Shown here in pieces: positions 1 to 9,572 of a stretch of 64,000 nucleotides of DNA. The stretch lies in NCBI GenBank assembly GCA_028583405.1, contig CM053262.1, positions 21,883,283 through 21,947,282 of the forward strand, given 5' to 3'. The DNA comes from Pogonophryne albipinna (Eukaryota > Chordata > Actinopteri > Perciformes > Artedidraconidae). Under the pieces are notes generated by a model. That model saw only the letters and a list, made by a program, of their open reading frames with translations. It had not been told where the DNA came from and ran no database searches. Position 1 is the first letter of the stretch. Every line of letters starts with the position of its first letter. The translations under genes were made by a program, and so were the position numbers.

Positions 1-188
1 AGAGCAATGTGAGCATCCATTCCCATTGGATAACGGAGAATTGTACACCTGGAAGTAAGTATTCTCTTTACTGTGGATTGATTTTACAGTGATATCTGCA
101 CTACTCATCAACTCAAACACACCAGATTATCCTTGTTCATTACACAACATTGATTGGTTTAAATTGTGTGCAATGCTTTTGTATTTTC

Positions 189-1223
189 TAGGGCTGTCAA
201 ACGATTAACATTTTTAATCAGATTAATCACAGTTTAAAAATTAATTAATCATGATTAATCACCATTCGAACTGTCCAAAATATGCCATTTCTTTATATAT
301 ATTGTTGTGGGAATGGAAAGATAAATGAAAGAAGGCGGATATATCCATTTAACTATGTTTATTATAACATTTTTCTGCGTGTCAAAATGAAAGACAACCC
401 ACACACCTATCAATCATCAAACCGTGGGGTCTTAATTAATTACGTGTTGATTTCTATCAACGGGGGAGTACTTCAGGAAAGTCGACAGAGGGGGGGGGGC
501 GGCGGCGGCTAGTGGAGTACTTCGTGACCACAGAGTGCGAACGTTGTGATCAGCTGTTTTAGCGCAGTTCTCCAGTGAAGGGGGGGGGGGGGGAGTCTCC
601 CTCCGCAGCCGGTTGGCGTAGTTTTGGCACAATTCCGTTGTACAGACCGACGTTAACAGCAGCCCTGTCTGTGCACACAGAGACCGACTCTGTCGTCCGG
701 TGATCTAACCGCCTTCTGGAAAAGCTTCACAAGTACGTCGGTACGCAAATGCGCTTTGTGACACAAGTTTCAGATTACGCACATAACCTGCGTACCAGTT
801 ATGTGCACCCCTGTACTACAGCAAAAGTATTCTCCGTCGGGACTTCCTGCAACAACACCGACATTATCAAAGATGTTCTATTGAGAAGACGATCACTACG
901 TGACAAAAGTTTTCAAAACCGTTTCTGGTCTTCGGTATTTCCAGACAAGTGGCTTCTGAAATCAATCTGACTAACTGCTGTCTGTGCAATTTACTCCGCG
1001 AGTTGGCGGACTTTATTTTGCTTACTTTAACATCATTTTTCATGGTGGGGCTAAGCCATTTCTTGGTATGGGTGTAGCCTACCCCAGCCATACCCTGGCG
1101 CTGCCACTGGTGGCACGTATGGGGCGGGCCATTCTGCACATGCGTTAAATGCGTTAAATATTTTAACGCAATTAATTCAAAAAATTAATTACCGCCGTTA
1201 ACGCGATAATTTTGACAGCACTA
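189..1223. mobile_element. hAT-type element with perfect 8-bp target duplication (copy 1)
   Basis: The element starts TAGGGCTGTCAAACGATTAA and ends with the inverse of TAGTGCTGTCAAAATTATCG. It is flanked by perfect 8-bp direct repeats GTATTTTC at 181-188 and 1224-1231. An 8-bp target duplication with short imperfect inverted termini is the hAT signature. No transposase frame is visible, so it is non-autonomous. An internal block (about 380-1112) is related to 23512-23906 of hAT-A and ends in the same CTGGCG-CCACTG terminus, suggesting that this element absorbed, or shares ancestry with, a hAT-A family member. Confidence 0.85.
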
Positions 1224-1766
1224 GTATTTTCCCCTTTCGATTCGGAAAAACAAATATTTGTTCAGAATTTAGGATGGCAGAAGACACGACACTACCCAGA
1301 ATCCTCAGCTATCGTTTGGGACTACACCATGTGCTTTGCTTGACAAACCCCGTGATTTGTCCTCAAGCTCTGTGATTGGATGTTGGAGTGGCAGTGCGCG
1401 AAGTTTACGCCGAGCGTCAAACAGCATTTTGAAATGGAATGAAACCCATCGACGGCACACTATCCATAACAGGAATCAAACGTGTCCTCCCCCCCCCCTT
1501 AGGTCACAGGCTCCTCCAACAGTGCAACACAATAAAACAGATAAACAGAAAAAAAAGTAAATACAAAAAGAAAAATAGTAAAAAGTGAAATAGTGCAATA
1601 AGAGTCTATATACAAGTGATTGGAATATGATAATTAGATAAATAATTTCTAAGTAGCAGCCAGATGAATGTTATGGATGTTGTTTCAAAGTTCAGGTGTT
1701 TAATAGTCTTATGGCCTGTGGGATGAAACTGTCCCCGAGTCTGGTGGTTTTAGTCCGGATGCTGCG
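1224..1766. other. No gene seen; possible old LINE remnant at its right end
   Basis: There is no convincing coding frame. A C9 run lies near 1490 and an A-rich stretch at 1545-1600. The stretch 1660-1766 leads into an ATAAG tandem tail and may be part of the same LINE 3' end, but I cannot assign it. Confidence 0.5.
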
Positions 1767-1820
1767 GTAAGATAAGATAAGATAAGATAAGATGGTACTT
1801 TATTGATCCCAATTTGGGAA
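1767..1820 (-). mobile_element. Probable LINE 3' tail with (ATAAG)n repeats
   Basis: Four to five ATAAG units are followed by a conserved-looking GGTACTTTATTGATCCCAAT block. A short tandem tail next to an AATAAA-bearing segment on the minus strand resembles the 3' ends of teleost L2/CR1-group LINEs. There is no coding remnant, so the clade is only a guess. Confidence 0.4.
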
Positions 1821-1831
1821 ATGTTTTTGTA

Positions 1832-1901
1832 CAGATCGGGCAGAGCTGCAGATCGGGTAGTGACAACAGTCACTACCCGATCTGCAGCTCTGCCCGATCT
1901 G
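1832..1901. repeat. Perfect 33-bp inverted repeat with 4-bp loop
   Basis: A 33-bp arm (1832-1864, containing GGGCAGAGCTGCAGATCGGG) is followed by the loop AACA and its exact reverse complement (1869-1901). The right arm is the left terminus of the foldback element at 1869-2648, so the palindrome looks like two termini joined head to head. The same palindrome sits at 41197-41266. Confidence 0.9.
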
Positions 1902-2648
1902 CAGTGCGCATGTGCGAGATGGTCCGCCATATTGGACAACGGCTACCCAAGAAGGACAGTTGACACAGTGGCTTTTGGCAAAGCTCAAAAAGAAAACTCG
2001 AGAGGGATGAGTTATTGTTATTACAACGTGACTTCACTATTATTTAACAACTCTTTTCATTGAGTTCTTTTATTTGGGGTTAAGTAAATTGTCAGAATAA
2101 GTGAGAAATGGATTTAACTTCTGTTAGACAGCTATATGCCATACATTTTTGCACACATTCACAGTAAATATTTATTCAGTATGATAGTGTTACGATTATT
2201 GTGTTATGTCACGTTTTGTATGTCTTGTTTTGGGTGTTTTGTTCCTTGTATATTGTCTGGTCCTTCTTCCTGTGTTTTTCCCCTGTCGTTAGTTTCCCTG
2301 GTGTGTCTAGTTGTCTGATTGTGTTCACCTGTCGCCCTTGTGTTTCTCCTCCCCTGCCCGGCTGTTTCTCGTCTTGTGATTACCCCTCCCTGTATTTAGT
2401 CTTGTCCCTTCCTGTGTTCAGTGTTGGTTCGTCTTTTGTTTGTGAATGAGTTCACCGGTGAGTGTTCTGTTTTGTCCAAGTTATTATTTTATCCTTGAAA
2501 TAAAGGCAATATCAGTGTAATCTGCATTTGGGTCCTGCTTGCTTCACCCACCGTAACAGATAGCTGTCTAACAGAATCTGGTCCAATATGGCGGACCATC
2601 TCGCACATGCGCACTGCAGATCGGGCAGAGCTGCAGATCGGGTAGTGA
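1869..2648. mobile_element. Foldback/MITE-like element with about 70-bp inverted termini, carrying a solo LTR
   Basis: The left terminus begins GTCACTACCCGATCTGCAGC and runs to the CCGCCATATTGGAC block near 1940. Its inverse runs 2578-2648 and ends GATCGGGTAGTGAC. A related copy of the family begins at 32425 inside hAT-E and there forms a near-complete palindrome (33135-33563). That comparison shows that the LTR at 2188-2558 was inserted into this copy. No protein is encoded. Confidence 0.75.
2188..2558 (+). mobile_element. Solo LTR, Gypsy-like, with 5-bp target duplication (copy 1)
   Basis: The segment starts TGTTACGA and ends CCGTAACA, giving TG...CA with a short inverted terminus TGTTACG/CGTAACA. 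It is flanked by perfect 5-bp repeats GATAG at 2183-2187 and 2559-2563. A polyadenylation signal AATAAA lies near 2500, about 60 bp before the end. No internal retroelement region remains, so this is a recombined solo LTR. The termini and the TTTGGGTCC-containing 3' end resemble fish Gypsy LTRs, but the family is inferred without a database. Confidence 0.85.
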
Positions 2649-3090
2649 CGTGACACTGGCTTCCAAGCCAATATTTCAAGGATGCTACGTCATTGAGTGC
2701 CGCCGAAGTACTGTTCCAATCTCCAGCATACTTGGAATTCCACCAAGGCCGCGTCCTTGGTTTGGGGGAAATTTTTAGGCTGCACATGGGTAGACTTTGC
2801 GTCCTTAAAATCCCCACAATGCTTTGCACACGGACCAATTTCAAAAACTCTTGCGGAGAATGGCTGAACCGACGCAGCACACATTTAAATGTAAGTATAG
2901 TGGCGTAGAACATGTGTTGGTAAATATGTTACTTTGTTACATTTGTTTGTTATCACCAAAAATGTGTTCCGTGAAAGTAAAGCAAGTTCATAATTAGATT
3001 AGATTAGAAGCATACTGTCTTTGTTTCTGAAGGAAGTGACTTGGAAGTACGCGACTATCAAGCCAGCATCCTCGCGATTGAGAAACGGCC
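2649..3090. other. No gene seen
   Basis: This is a mixed-composition stretch between the foldback element and the hairpin repeat. No splice-flanked coding segment or terminal repeat was found. Confidence 0.5.
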
Positions 3091-3255
3091 CGTGTGTGCA
3101 CCACGACAAAGGAGCCTCATTCACTTTACATTGGGGTTGTTTGCGTGGTGCAGACACGTAAATGTAGCAAAGTTCGTGACTCCACCACGCAATGCGGTGT
3201 TAAGGAGTCGTGGTGGAGTCACGCATTCTGGTGAGACCAGGTTGATGTATATCCA
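3091..3255. repeat. Interspersed repeat with internal hairpin (also at 38862-39028, inverted)
   Basis: About 165 bp recurs in the opposite orientation at 38862-39028, with roughly 90 percent or better identity by eye. It contains a perfect 14-bp inverted repeat, GTGACTCCACCACG and its complement, at 3176-3222. No tRNA-like promoter boxes were found, so it is better described as a short interspersed DNA repeat than a proven SINE. Confidence 0.75.
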
Positions 3256-5750
3256 GGCTTACCGTTTCCCCATTCTCCAGTGTTAATGCTAAGCTAAGCT
3301 AACAGTCTACTGGCTGGAGCTACACATTAGCACAGCTATTAAAGTGGTTGGACCGCCATGTCAATCTCATCAAGAGAGCTAAAAACCTTTTTTTTAACCT
3401 TGTGCCGACCAGCTGTTTGTCCCCTGATTGAAGGTTGAGCCTCGATAATGTGTCGCATGTTGGCCTCCACAACATTATAACAGTACTAACAAAATGAGAC
3501 CGATGAGAGTGATGGAAAGACTGTTAATACCGCCAGTAAAGACCCTTGTGATACATCCTGCAAGTCAAATTACTAGAACTCATTTCCCCACCACTGCAGG
3601 ATTGGTTCCCTCCCCACACATGACCCCTTAACCTCAAAATGGCATCAAATTATTAATGAACAGTTAAGGCAACATGTGTATAGACGTCAGGGAGCGACAG
3701 AGAAGGAAGGTGATTATCTTGCAGCTTTGACACACTGTGGGAGGCATTGGTGGAAGAAGAACGGGAAAGAGTGGATGTCAGACGAGGCGTGTATCCACCA
3801 TGTCTGTAATAACCATCTTTATCCATCATCATTAGCCACTTCAAAAGACTGCAAGTGCCGATCACATCTGTTCGTCCACCCACACGTTTGCAACAAGCCT
3901 CTAATATCGAGACTTGCTTTTTGTGCAGGAACTGGAACGGTTGTACTTTCAGTCATCATCATTCGGTCACATACTTGCAAAGCGGTGTAACCACGTCTCA
4001 GTATTTAAACAATGAGCTGCCATCACTCACACAAACGTCCCGTTCCTTCTGAGACCCGCTGATAAACATGAACACTCTGCTTCGCATTCATCTTTCCCCT
4101 CCTTCCTCCTCTGAAGTGTCACTCCCTAACTGGCCTGGTGAGCAGCGCAGCTTAGCCCTCCCTCTGCCTTTCACTCATGGCTGGGCACCTTCATTTTTTA
4201 CCGTCCTCACTCACATAGACCTGTTTGGACATGTTCCATCATGCACACCATGCACAGACACAAGGAAAGCACCTGTTTGTGCTCGCTCAGACACGTATGC
4301 CTCACACGCATGTCATGGAGCAAATATTAAAATCTCCAAAGTCCATGTATGTATCCATGCATATGCAAAAATCTGCACAGCATACACTGACAGATAGTAC
4401 AGTATCCAAACAAAGATGTGTGCCATGAAAACTTGTTTTCTTTGCGTTGTTATCGTTATAAATATTCAGGGTTATAACTTATTTAGGAGCACAGAGGTCA
4501 CGTTTATTTCTATTTTGGCTCCACTAGCAGCGGGGGTCTAATGAGGGTCTGTTCAGTCTGTCCATCACTTTGGTGCAGAGCAGGATGTGTCAGCATACAA
4601 GGTTTTTCAATATACTATATTTTTAGTTTTTGACATCTCTCTCTCTCTAGGTCGTCCTCAGACGAGCCCTCCATCATCGCTTCCAGTCATCCCGGTTCTC
4701 CATCCATCTGGCCAGTTCACCATCCGCTGCGGACCCCCGCCGCTGGAAGTATAGGATTTGGGATGACTTTGTTCATTTTGACATGCTATACTATAATGTT
4801 CGTACGTTATATGTATTGTCATGTGATGACTGTACTTTAGACTTTTAGTAAACTGTGGCACTAAGAATGCAGAATATTGAGTAGATAAGACATATAGTTA
4901 TTGTGGTAACAAAGTGACAATTAATAGTATTGAATAGACTTAAAGTAATTTTTCATCAATTAATATTTGTATTTAAACAACAAATGTATGTTAAGGTGAT
5001 AATATTGGCACTGTACTGTAATTGTGTTTAATTAAGAACAATGTGCTAAAATGTGAGTAGTTATACCTTATTTTATCTAGTAAATCCAAATCATTTTCAG
5101 CCAGATATTCAGTAGATCTAAATCAATTCCCCCAGTTAATTAGTAAATCTAAACAATTTGTACTATAAAAAATAGTAAATAAATACAATTTCAACAGAGA
5201 TTTAATAAATCTAACTTATTTTTGCTCAGATATTTGGTTAATAAAAATCAAATTTCCTCGTGAAATTGATTTGGATTAACTAAATATATGTTGCCTGTTT
5301 AACTAAACATTTGGCCCACTATTAGTTACTCCAACACATTCTAATTGTTTTTTAGTTAATTTGTACTTATTTTTCTTGTTTAAATTTAGTCAATTTATTC
5401 AATCATTTTTAATCAAAGTCGTTGAAATTCAATTCTACTAATTATATTAATTGTCACTTTGTTACCCCATTTTTATTAAGTAACCAATGGTCTTGTTTTT
5501 TTTGGGTGTGAGCTCGATGCAAAACTCATGTTGTCCTTCTCTTCTTTTGTCCTCCGATGAATCCAGGATGGTGCCAGCAAAGCCACCGATGAAGACCATG
5601 GCTTCTGTACACATCCATGATTTCTCTTTTCCAATAACATTTCAGTTGTTAGCCAACATATTTTCCATGCTTTGATTCTATCGCACATGCCCCCTTTATA
5701 TGTACCTTCATATGTATCTCCAAAGCGACCAGTCCCTTCCCACACAAGTC
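3256..5750. other. 2.5 kb without a recognisable gene
   Basis: No domain, exon pair or terminal repeats are visible. 3300-4640 has ordinary composition with many short chance frames. 4860-5460 is strongly AT-rich with repeated AAATCTAA-like words. A short TC run sits at 4638-4649. Confidence 0.5.
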
Positions 5751-6501
5751 TTAAAGGTCAGCTATCATGCTATTTTTAGGCAATAGTATGGTCTCGGATA
5801 TATCAAAAAAACATGTCTCTGAAGTGTTTGTCAAAAAACCAAACAGATCACCCAGCCATGCCTCATATCCCTCTATTTCACTTCCTGTTTCAAAAGTGCT
5901 GATTCTGGGTATAAACAGGTCTCTCTTGAGAATGAGACCTTCACCTGTATAAATAAAGGCAAAAAATAAATAAAGCTTCTTTTTGTTTCGTTAAACTGAA
6001 AAAAATAAAAATAAGAGGGGGCGGAGCTTATACCAGCTCATGCGGGACCTGGCAGATACCGTCTAAAATGCTGTGGTGATGGTTTCAGCAAGGATTATTA
6101 GATCAAGGATTATCTCTGAAACAGTTTGGAGCTCAAAGGCTTTCTCTCTTGCCGGTTATACCACAAGGTGAGTTCCTTTTTACTTCCTGCTTCTTCACAC
6201 ACATGCTCTCCAGTACAGGTTAGCTCTGAGTGTTAGCGATGCTAATGTAAACACCGACCATGTTACGTCCAAAACAGTCGGGCATTGTTTCTGATAGTGC
6301 TGTGGGTCCGCCGCCGAAATTACGTAATATCGGACGCAAATCTGGATCAGCTCCGTTGTACCCCCGTTTTTAGAGATTTGGGTACGGAGGAAAAGAGAGG
6401 GTTTTATTTTCTGACGCTGCGTGAGTTCCCTGACTCACCGGGGACACAGTTATGTATAAAAGACATCAAAAAGTGCATTTTGCATGATAGATCCCCTTTA
6501 A
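5751..6501. mobile_element. TTAA-flanked MITE (copy 1)
   Basis: The termini TTAAAGGTCAGCTATCATGC (left) and, inverted, TTAAAGGGGATCTATCATGC (right) form an imperfect 20-bp inverted repeat whose outermost bases are TTAA. TTAA is the target duplicated by piggyBac-superfamily elements. No transposase is present. An A-rich patch with repeated AATAAA words lies at 5949-6020. The superfamily call is inferred from TTAA and the inverted termini only. Confidence 0.7.
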
Positions 6502-6930
6502 ACTCATAACTCCTGACACTCCAACCATTCTGCTATATCCCTGAGCTACCTGACCTGACAACTAACTTTTCGTTTATTTGACTATTGCATTTTGAAAGTC
6601 TGCTGCTTAAATTTCAGATTGAACCAACAACCCTTGGCCTTCAAACCATTCTCTTATCCCCTTGAGCTATGTGACATCGAATAAATCTTTTTGCATGGGT
6701 AAATTTGACTTTTTAAGTCAGAGCTTTCTAATTATTGTACCAGGAATGAAGCCACCTTGAGGTCTTCAAAGTTCTTTCTTATCACTGAGGTATTCGACCT
6801 GCCTGCTTTGGTCATATTATCCCACTAGGATGTTGGACCTTTAAACTCACTCTACCATGTGGGGTTCGAACCCACAACCTTCAGTTCTCTAACCATTTTG
6901 CTATCCCACTGAGTTATCTGATCTGACATT
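6502..6930 (-). repeat. Four degenerate tandem tRNA-like units (copy 1)
   Basis: Four successive segments (about 6506-6560, 6610-6680, 6735-6800 and 6850-6922) share, on the minus strand, the order: GAGNTA-like D-arm, TAGNANAATGGTT, GAAGG, T-arm. Only the last is well preserved. In it, AACTCAGTGGGATAGC resembles an A box, GGTTCGAACCC matches a B box, the T stem GTGGG/CCCAC pairs, and a GAA sits where a phenylalanine anticodon would be. The others have lost the T-arm. This is a decayed tRNA-derived repeat, not functional tRNA genes. Confidence 0.5.
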
Positions 6931-7211
6931 TGACTTGTGTTTCTTTTCCTATTTATCTTCACCTTCTTCACCTAACTTTTTAAGGTCACCTATTTTACTG
7001 TTTTTTCATCAATAGGTCTCAATATATACAAACATGTCTCTGATTGGCTCCAAACATCAAACAGATTATTGCAGCATCCCATAATCCCCTCTGTTTCAAC
7101 CCTGTTTCCAAAGTGCTGATTCTCTGTCTGTTACTTCAGATGAAAATAAGGAGCCCCTCCCCACGCCCCTCTGAGAGAGATTTGGTTACAAAGAACACAA
7201 TGGTGCTCTAG

Positions 7212-7773
7212 TACCTCATTCACACCAACGGTGTTTCAGGGCCGGTTCGGAGCTGGAGCTTGAAAAGCACCGGGTTTTCCTGTTCACACCGCAGCGGAGC
7301 AGCCTCTTAGCTCTGGAATCCGGTTCGTTTCAAGCACCAACAAATTGTCCGGCCAGAGCAAAAACACCGCTTACGTCGAGGCGGGGGCAGGGGCGGGATC
7401 AACTCCTGAACCATAACAAAAAGCCCGCGTTTTATCCAGTTTGTACACAACGATGGAGAAACTTAACAAGCAGCAGTGGTCCACTGAAGAGACCAGCTAC
7501 CTGCTGGGAATCTGGGCTTCCGAAGTGGTAAAGAGGAAGCTGTAGTACAATCGGCCATTGTTGTTGTCGGTGTCAGCTGTGAGGGGTTTCCGCGCGGTTT
7601 GGCTTTATGAAGCAGGCCCGCAAACGGTTACGTCATGACGCAAACGATGACGCAGCACCAGTCAGACTCTGGGCAGTGTGAAAAGAGCCGGAGCTAAACC
7701 GAAGAACCGGTTCTGAACCTGAAAAGCTCTTGCACGGAGCTTGAACCGGAGTTGCGTTGGTGTGAATGAGGTA
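7212..7773. mobile_element. PIF/Harbinger-like MITE with 20-bp inverted termini (copy 1)
   Basis: TACCTCATTCACACCAACG is repeated inverted at the right end, and both flanks are the 3-bp sequence TAG (7209-7211 and 7774-7776). A 3-bp target duplication is typical of PIF/Harbinger, although the canonical site is TWA. The interior retains a short start-to-stop frame resembling the first helix of a Myb/SANT-like DNA-binding protein. The element is too short to encode a transposase. Confidence 0.65.
7453..7545 (+). pseudogene. 30-codon Myb/SANT-like remnant inside the Harbinger-like MITE
   Basis: The frame opens MEKLNKQQWSTEETSYLLGI and stops after 30 codons. The W-S-x-E-E-T-x-x-L-L-x-I-W pattern resembles helix 1 of the Myb/SANT-like domain in the second protein of Harbinger transposons. 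Everything downstream (helices 2 and 3, rest of the protein) is missing, so it is a fossil. The same remnant is at 46819-46911. Confidence 0.5.
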
Positions 7774-7983
7774 TAGGAGGAGATTCAGGTGATAAGGTGG
7801 TGGGGGGGGGGGGGGTTACCTTGGTTGCTGATTGGCTAATGGTTACACAAGACAAAACATCGTTATGACATCACAAAGTGGCCAAAATCTGATCAGCTCA
7901 TTTTCAGACAGGTTTTTATATAAATCAGGACAAAAAGAGAGAGAATTTTTCCTGAAACTTTCAGAGTCTCTTTACACAGAGAG

Positions 7984-8458
7984 GACACATGTTGATGTAG
8001 AAGAGACATGAAGAAGAGGGGACACATGTTGATGTAGAAGAGACATGAAGAAGAGGGGACACATGTTGATGTAGAAGAGACATGAAGAAGAGGGGACACA
8101 TGTTGATGTAGAAGAGACATGAAGAAGAGGGGACACATGTTGATGTAGAAGAGACATGAAGAAGAGGGGACACATGTTGATGTAGAAGAGACATGAAGAA
8201 GAGGGGACACATGTTGATGTAGAAGAGACATGAAGAAGAGGGGACACATGTTGATGTAGAAGAGACATGAAGAAGAGGGGACACATGTTGATGTAGAAGA
8301 GACATGAAGAAGAGGGGACACATGTTGATGTAGAAGAGACATGAAGAAGAGGGGACACATGTTGATGTAGAAGAGACATGAAGAAGAGGGGACACATGTT
8401 GATGTAGAAGAGACATGAAGAAGAGGGGACACATGTTGATGTAGAAGAGACATGAAGA
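7984..8458 (-). repeat. 37-bp minisatellite, about 13 units (copy 1)
   Basis: The unit read on the minus strand is CATGTCTCTTCTACATCAAC followed by ATGTGTCCCCTCTTCTT. Units are almost identical. Because 37 is not a multiple of 3 and the unit lacks stops in all three minus-strand frames, the array creates three long overlapping open frames that should not be read as proteins. Confidence 0.95.
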
Positions 8459-8572
8459 AGTGGATTTTGCATAGTAGGTGACCTTTAAGCACTAACGTTG
8501 TGTTAATGATATTCATGTGAGGGTTACAAAGGTCACCCAGTGTTTTTGCCATTGTTTGCATTGATTCATTCA

Positions 8573-9572
8573 NNNNNNNNNNNNNNNNNNNNNNNNNNNN
8601 NNNNNNNNNNNNNNNNNNNNNNNNNNNNNNNNNNNNNNNNNNNNNNNNNNNNNNNNNNNNNNNNNNNNNNNNNNNNNNNNNNNNNNNNNNNNNNNNNNNN
8701 NNNNNNNNNNNNNNNNNNNNNNNNNNNNNNNNNNNNNNNNNNNNNNNNNNNNNNNNNNNNNNNNNNNNNNNNNNNNNNNNNNNNNNNNNNNNNNNNNNNN
8801 NNNNNNNNNNNNNNNNNNNNNNNNNNNNNNNNNNNNNNNNNNNNNNNNNNNNNNNNNNNNNNNNNNNNNNNNNNNNNNNNNNNNNNNNNNNNNNNNNNNN
8901 NNNNNNNNNNNNNNNNNNNNNNNNNNNNNNNNNNNNNNNNNNNNNNNNNNNNNNNNNNNNNNNNNNNNNNNNNNNNNNNNNNNNNNNNNNNNNNNNNNNN
9001 NNNNNNNNNNNNNNNNNNNNNNNNNNNNNNNNNNNNNNNNNNNNNNNNNNNNNNNNNNNNNNNNNNNNNNNNNNNNNNNNNNNNNNNNNNNNNNNNNNNN
9101 NNNNNNNNNNNNNNNNNNNNNNNNNNNNNNNNNNNNNNNNNNNNNNNNNNNNNNNNNNNNNNNNNNNNNNNNNNNNNNNNNNNNNNNNNNNNNNNNNNNN
9201 NNNNNNNNNNNNNNNNNNNNNNNNNNNNNNNNNNNNNNNNNNNNNNNNNNNNNNNNNNNNNNNNNNNNNNNNNNNNNNNNNNNNNNNNNNNNNNNNNNNN
9301 NNNNNNNNNNNNNNNNNNNNNNNNNNNNNNNNNNNNNNNNNNNNNNNNNNNNNNNNNNNNNNNNNNNNNNNNNNNNNNNNNNNNNNNNNNNNNNNNNNNN
9401 NNNNNNNNNNNNNNNNNNNNNNNNNNNNNNNNNNNNNNNNNNNNNNNNNNNNNNNNNNNNNNNNNNNNNNNNNNNNNNNNNNNNNNNNNNNNNNNNNNNN
9501 NNNNNNNNNNNNNNNNNNNNNNNNNNNNNNNNNNNNNNNNNNNNNNNNNNNNNNNNNNNNNNNNNNNNNNNN
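8573..9572. other. Assembly gap of exactly 1000 N
   Basis: The run is exactly 1000 undetermined bases, a round number that suggests a placeholder rather than a measured size. It separates the end of duplication copy 1 from the middle of a minisatellite, two sequence types likely to break an assembly. Confidence 1.

Larger units (their letters stand above)
6980..8488. mobile_element. TTAA-flanked composite element with 37-bp minisatellite and nested Harbinger-like MITE (copy 1)
   Basis: The left end is TTAAGGTCACCTATTTTACT and the right end, inverted, is TTAAAGGTCACCTACTATGC. Both ends are bounded by TTAA, as in piggyBac-type insertions. The interior holds a 562-bp nested MITE (7212-7773) and a 37-bp tandem array (about 7984-8458). 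A third family member occupies 62820 to the window end, in the drd3 intron, with the same terminal block followed by the same 37-bp array. No transposase is visible. Confidence 0.75.
1..8572 (+). repeat. Large segmental duplication, copy 1 (truncated by window edge and gap)
   Basis: This whole segment recurs in direct orientation at 39363-47943. The offset drifts only from 39362 to 39366 across the first 8 kb, and the differences I can see are almost all homopolymer length changes: the G runs near 490 and 580, and a T run near 3388 that reads as T3-A-T5 in the other copy. Several extra one-base indels cluster in the last 60 bp before the N gap. The left end is cut by the window start, so the true length is unknown. 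Whether this is a recent real duplication or a misplaced haplotype contig cannot be settled here. Confidence 0.95.

Noticed and set aside
6850..6922. Functional tRNA-Phe gene
   Set aside because: B box and T stem are good, but the acceptor stem does not pair and the neighbouring units are decayed; more likely a tRNA-derived repeat.
7984..8458. Possible CRISPR-like array because of regular 37-bp spacing
   Set aside because: Units are directly contiguous and near-identical with no unique spacers, and the genome is vertebrate.
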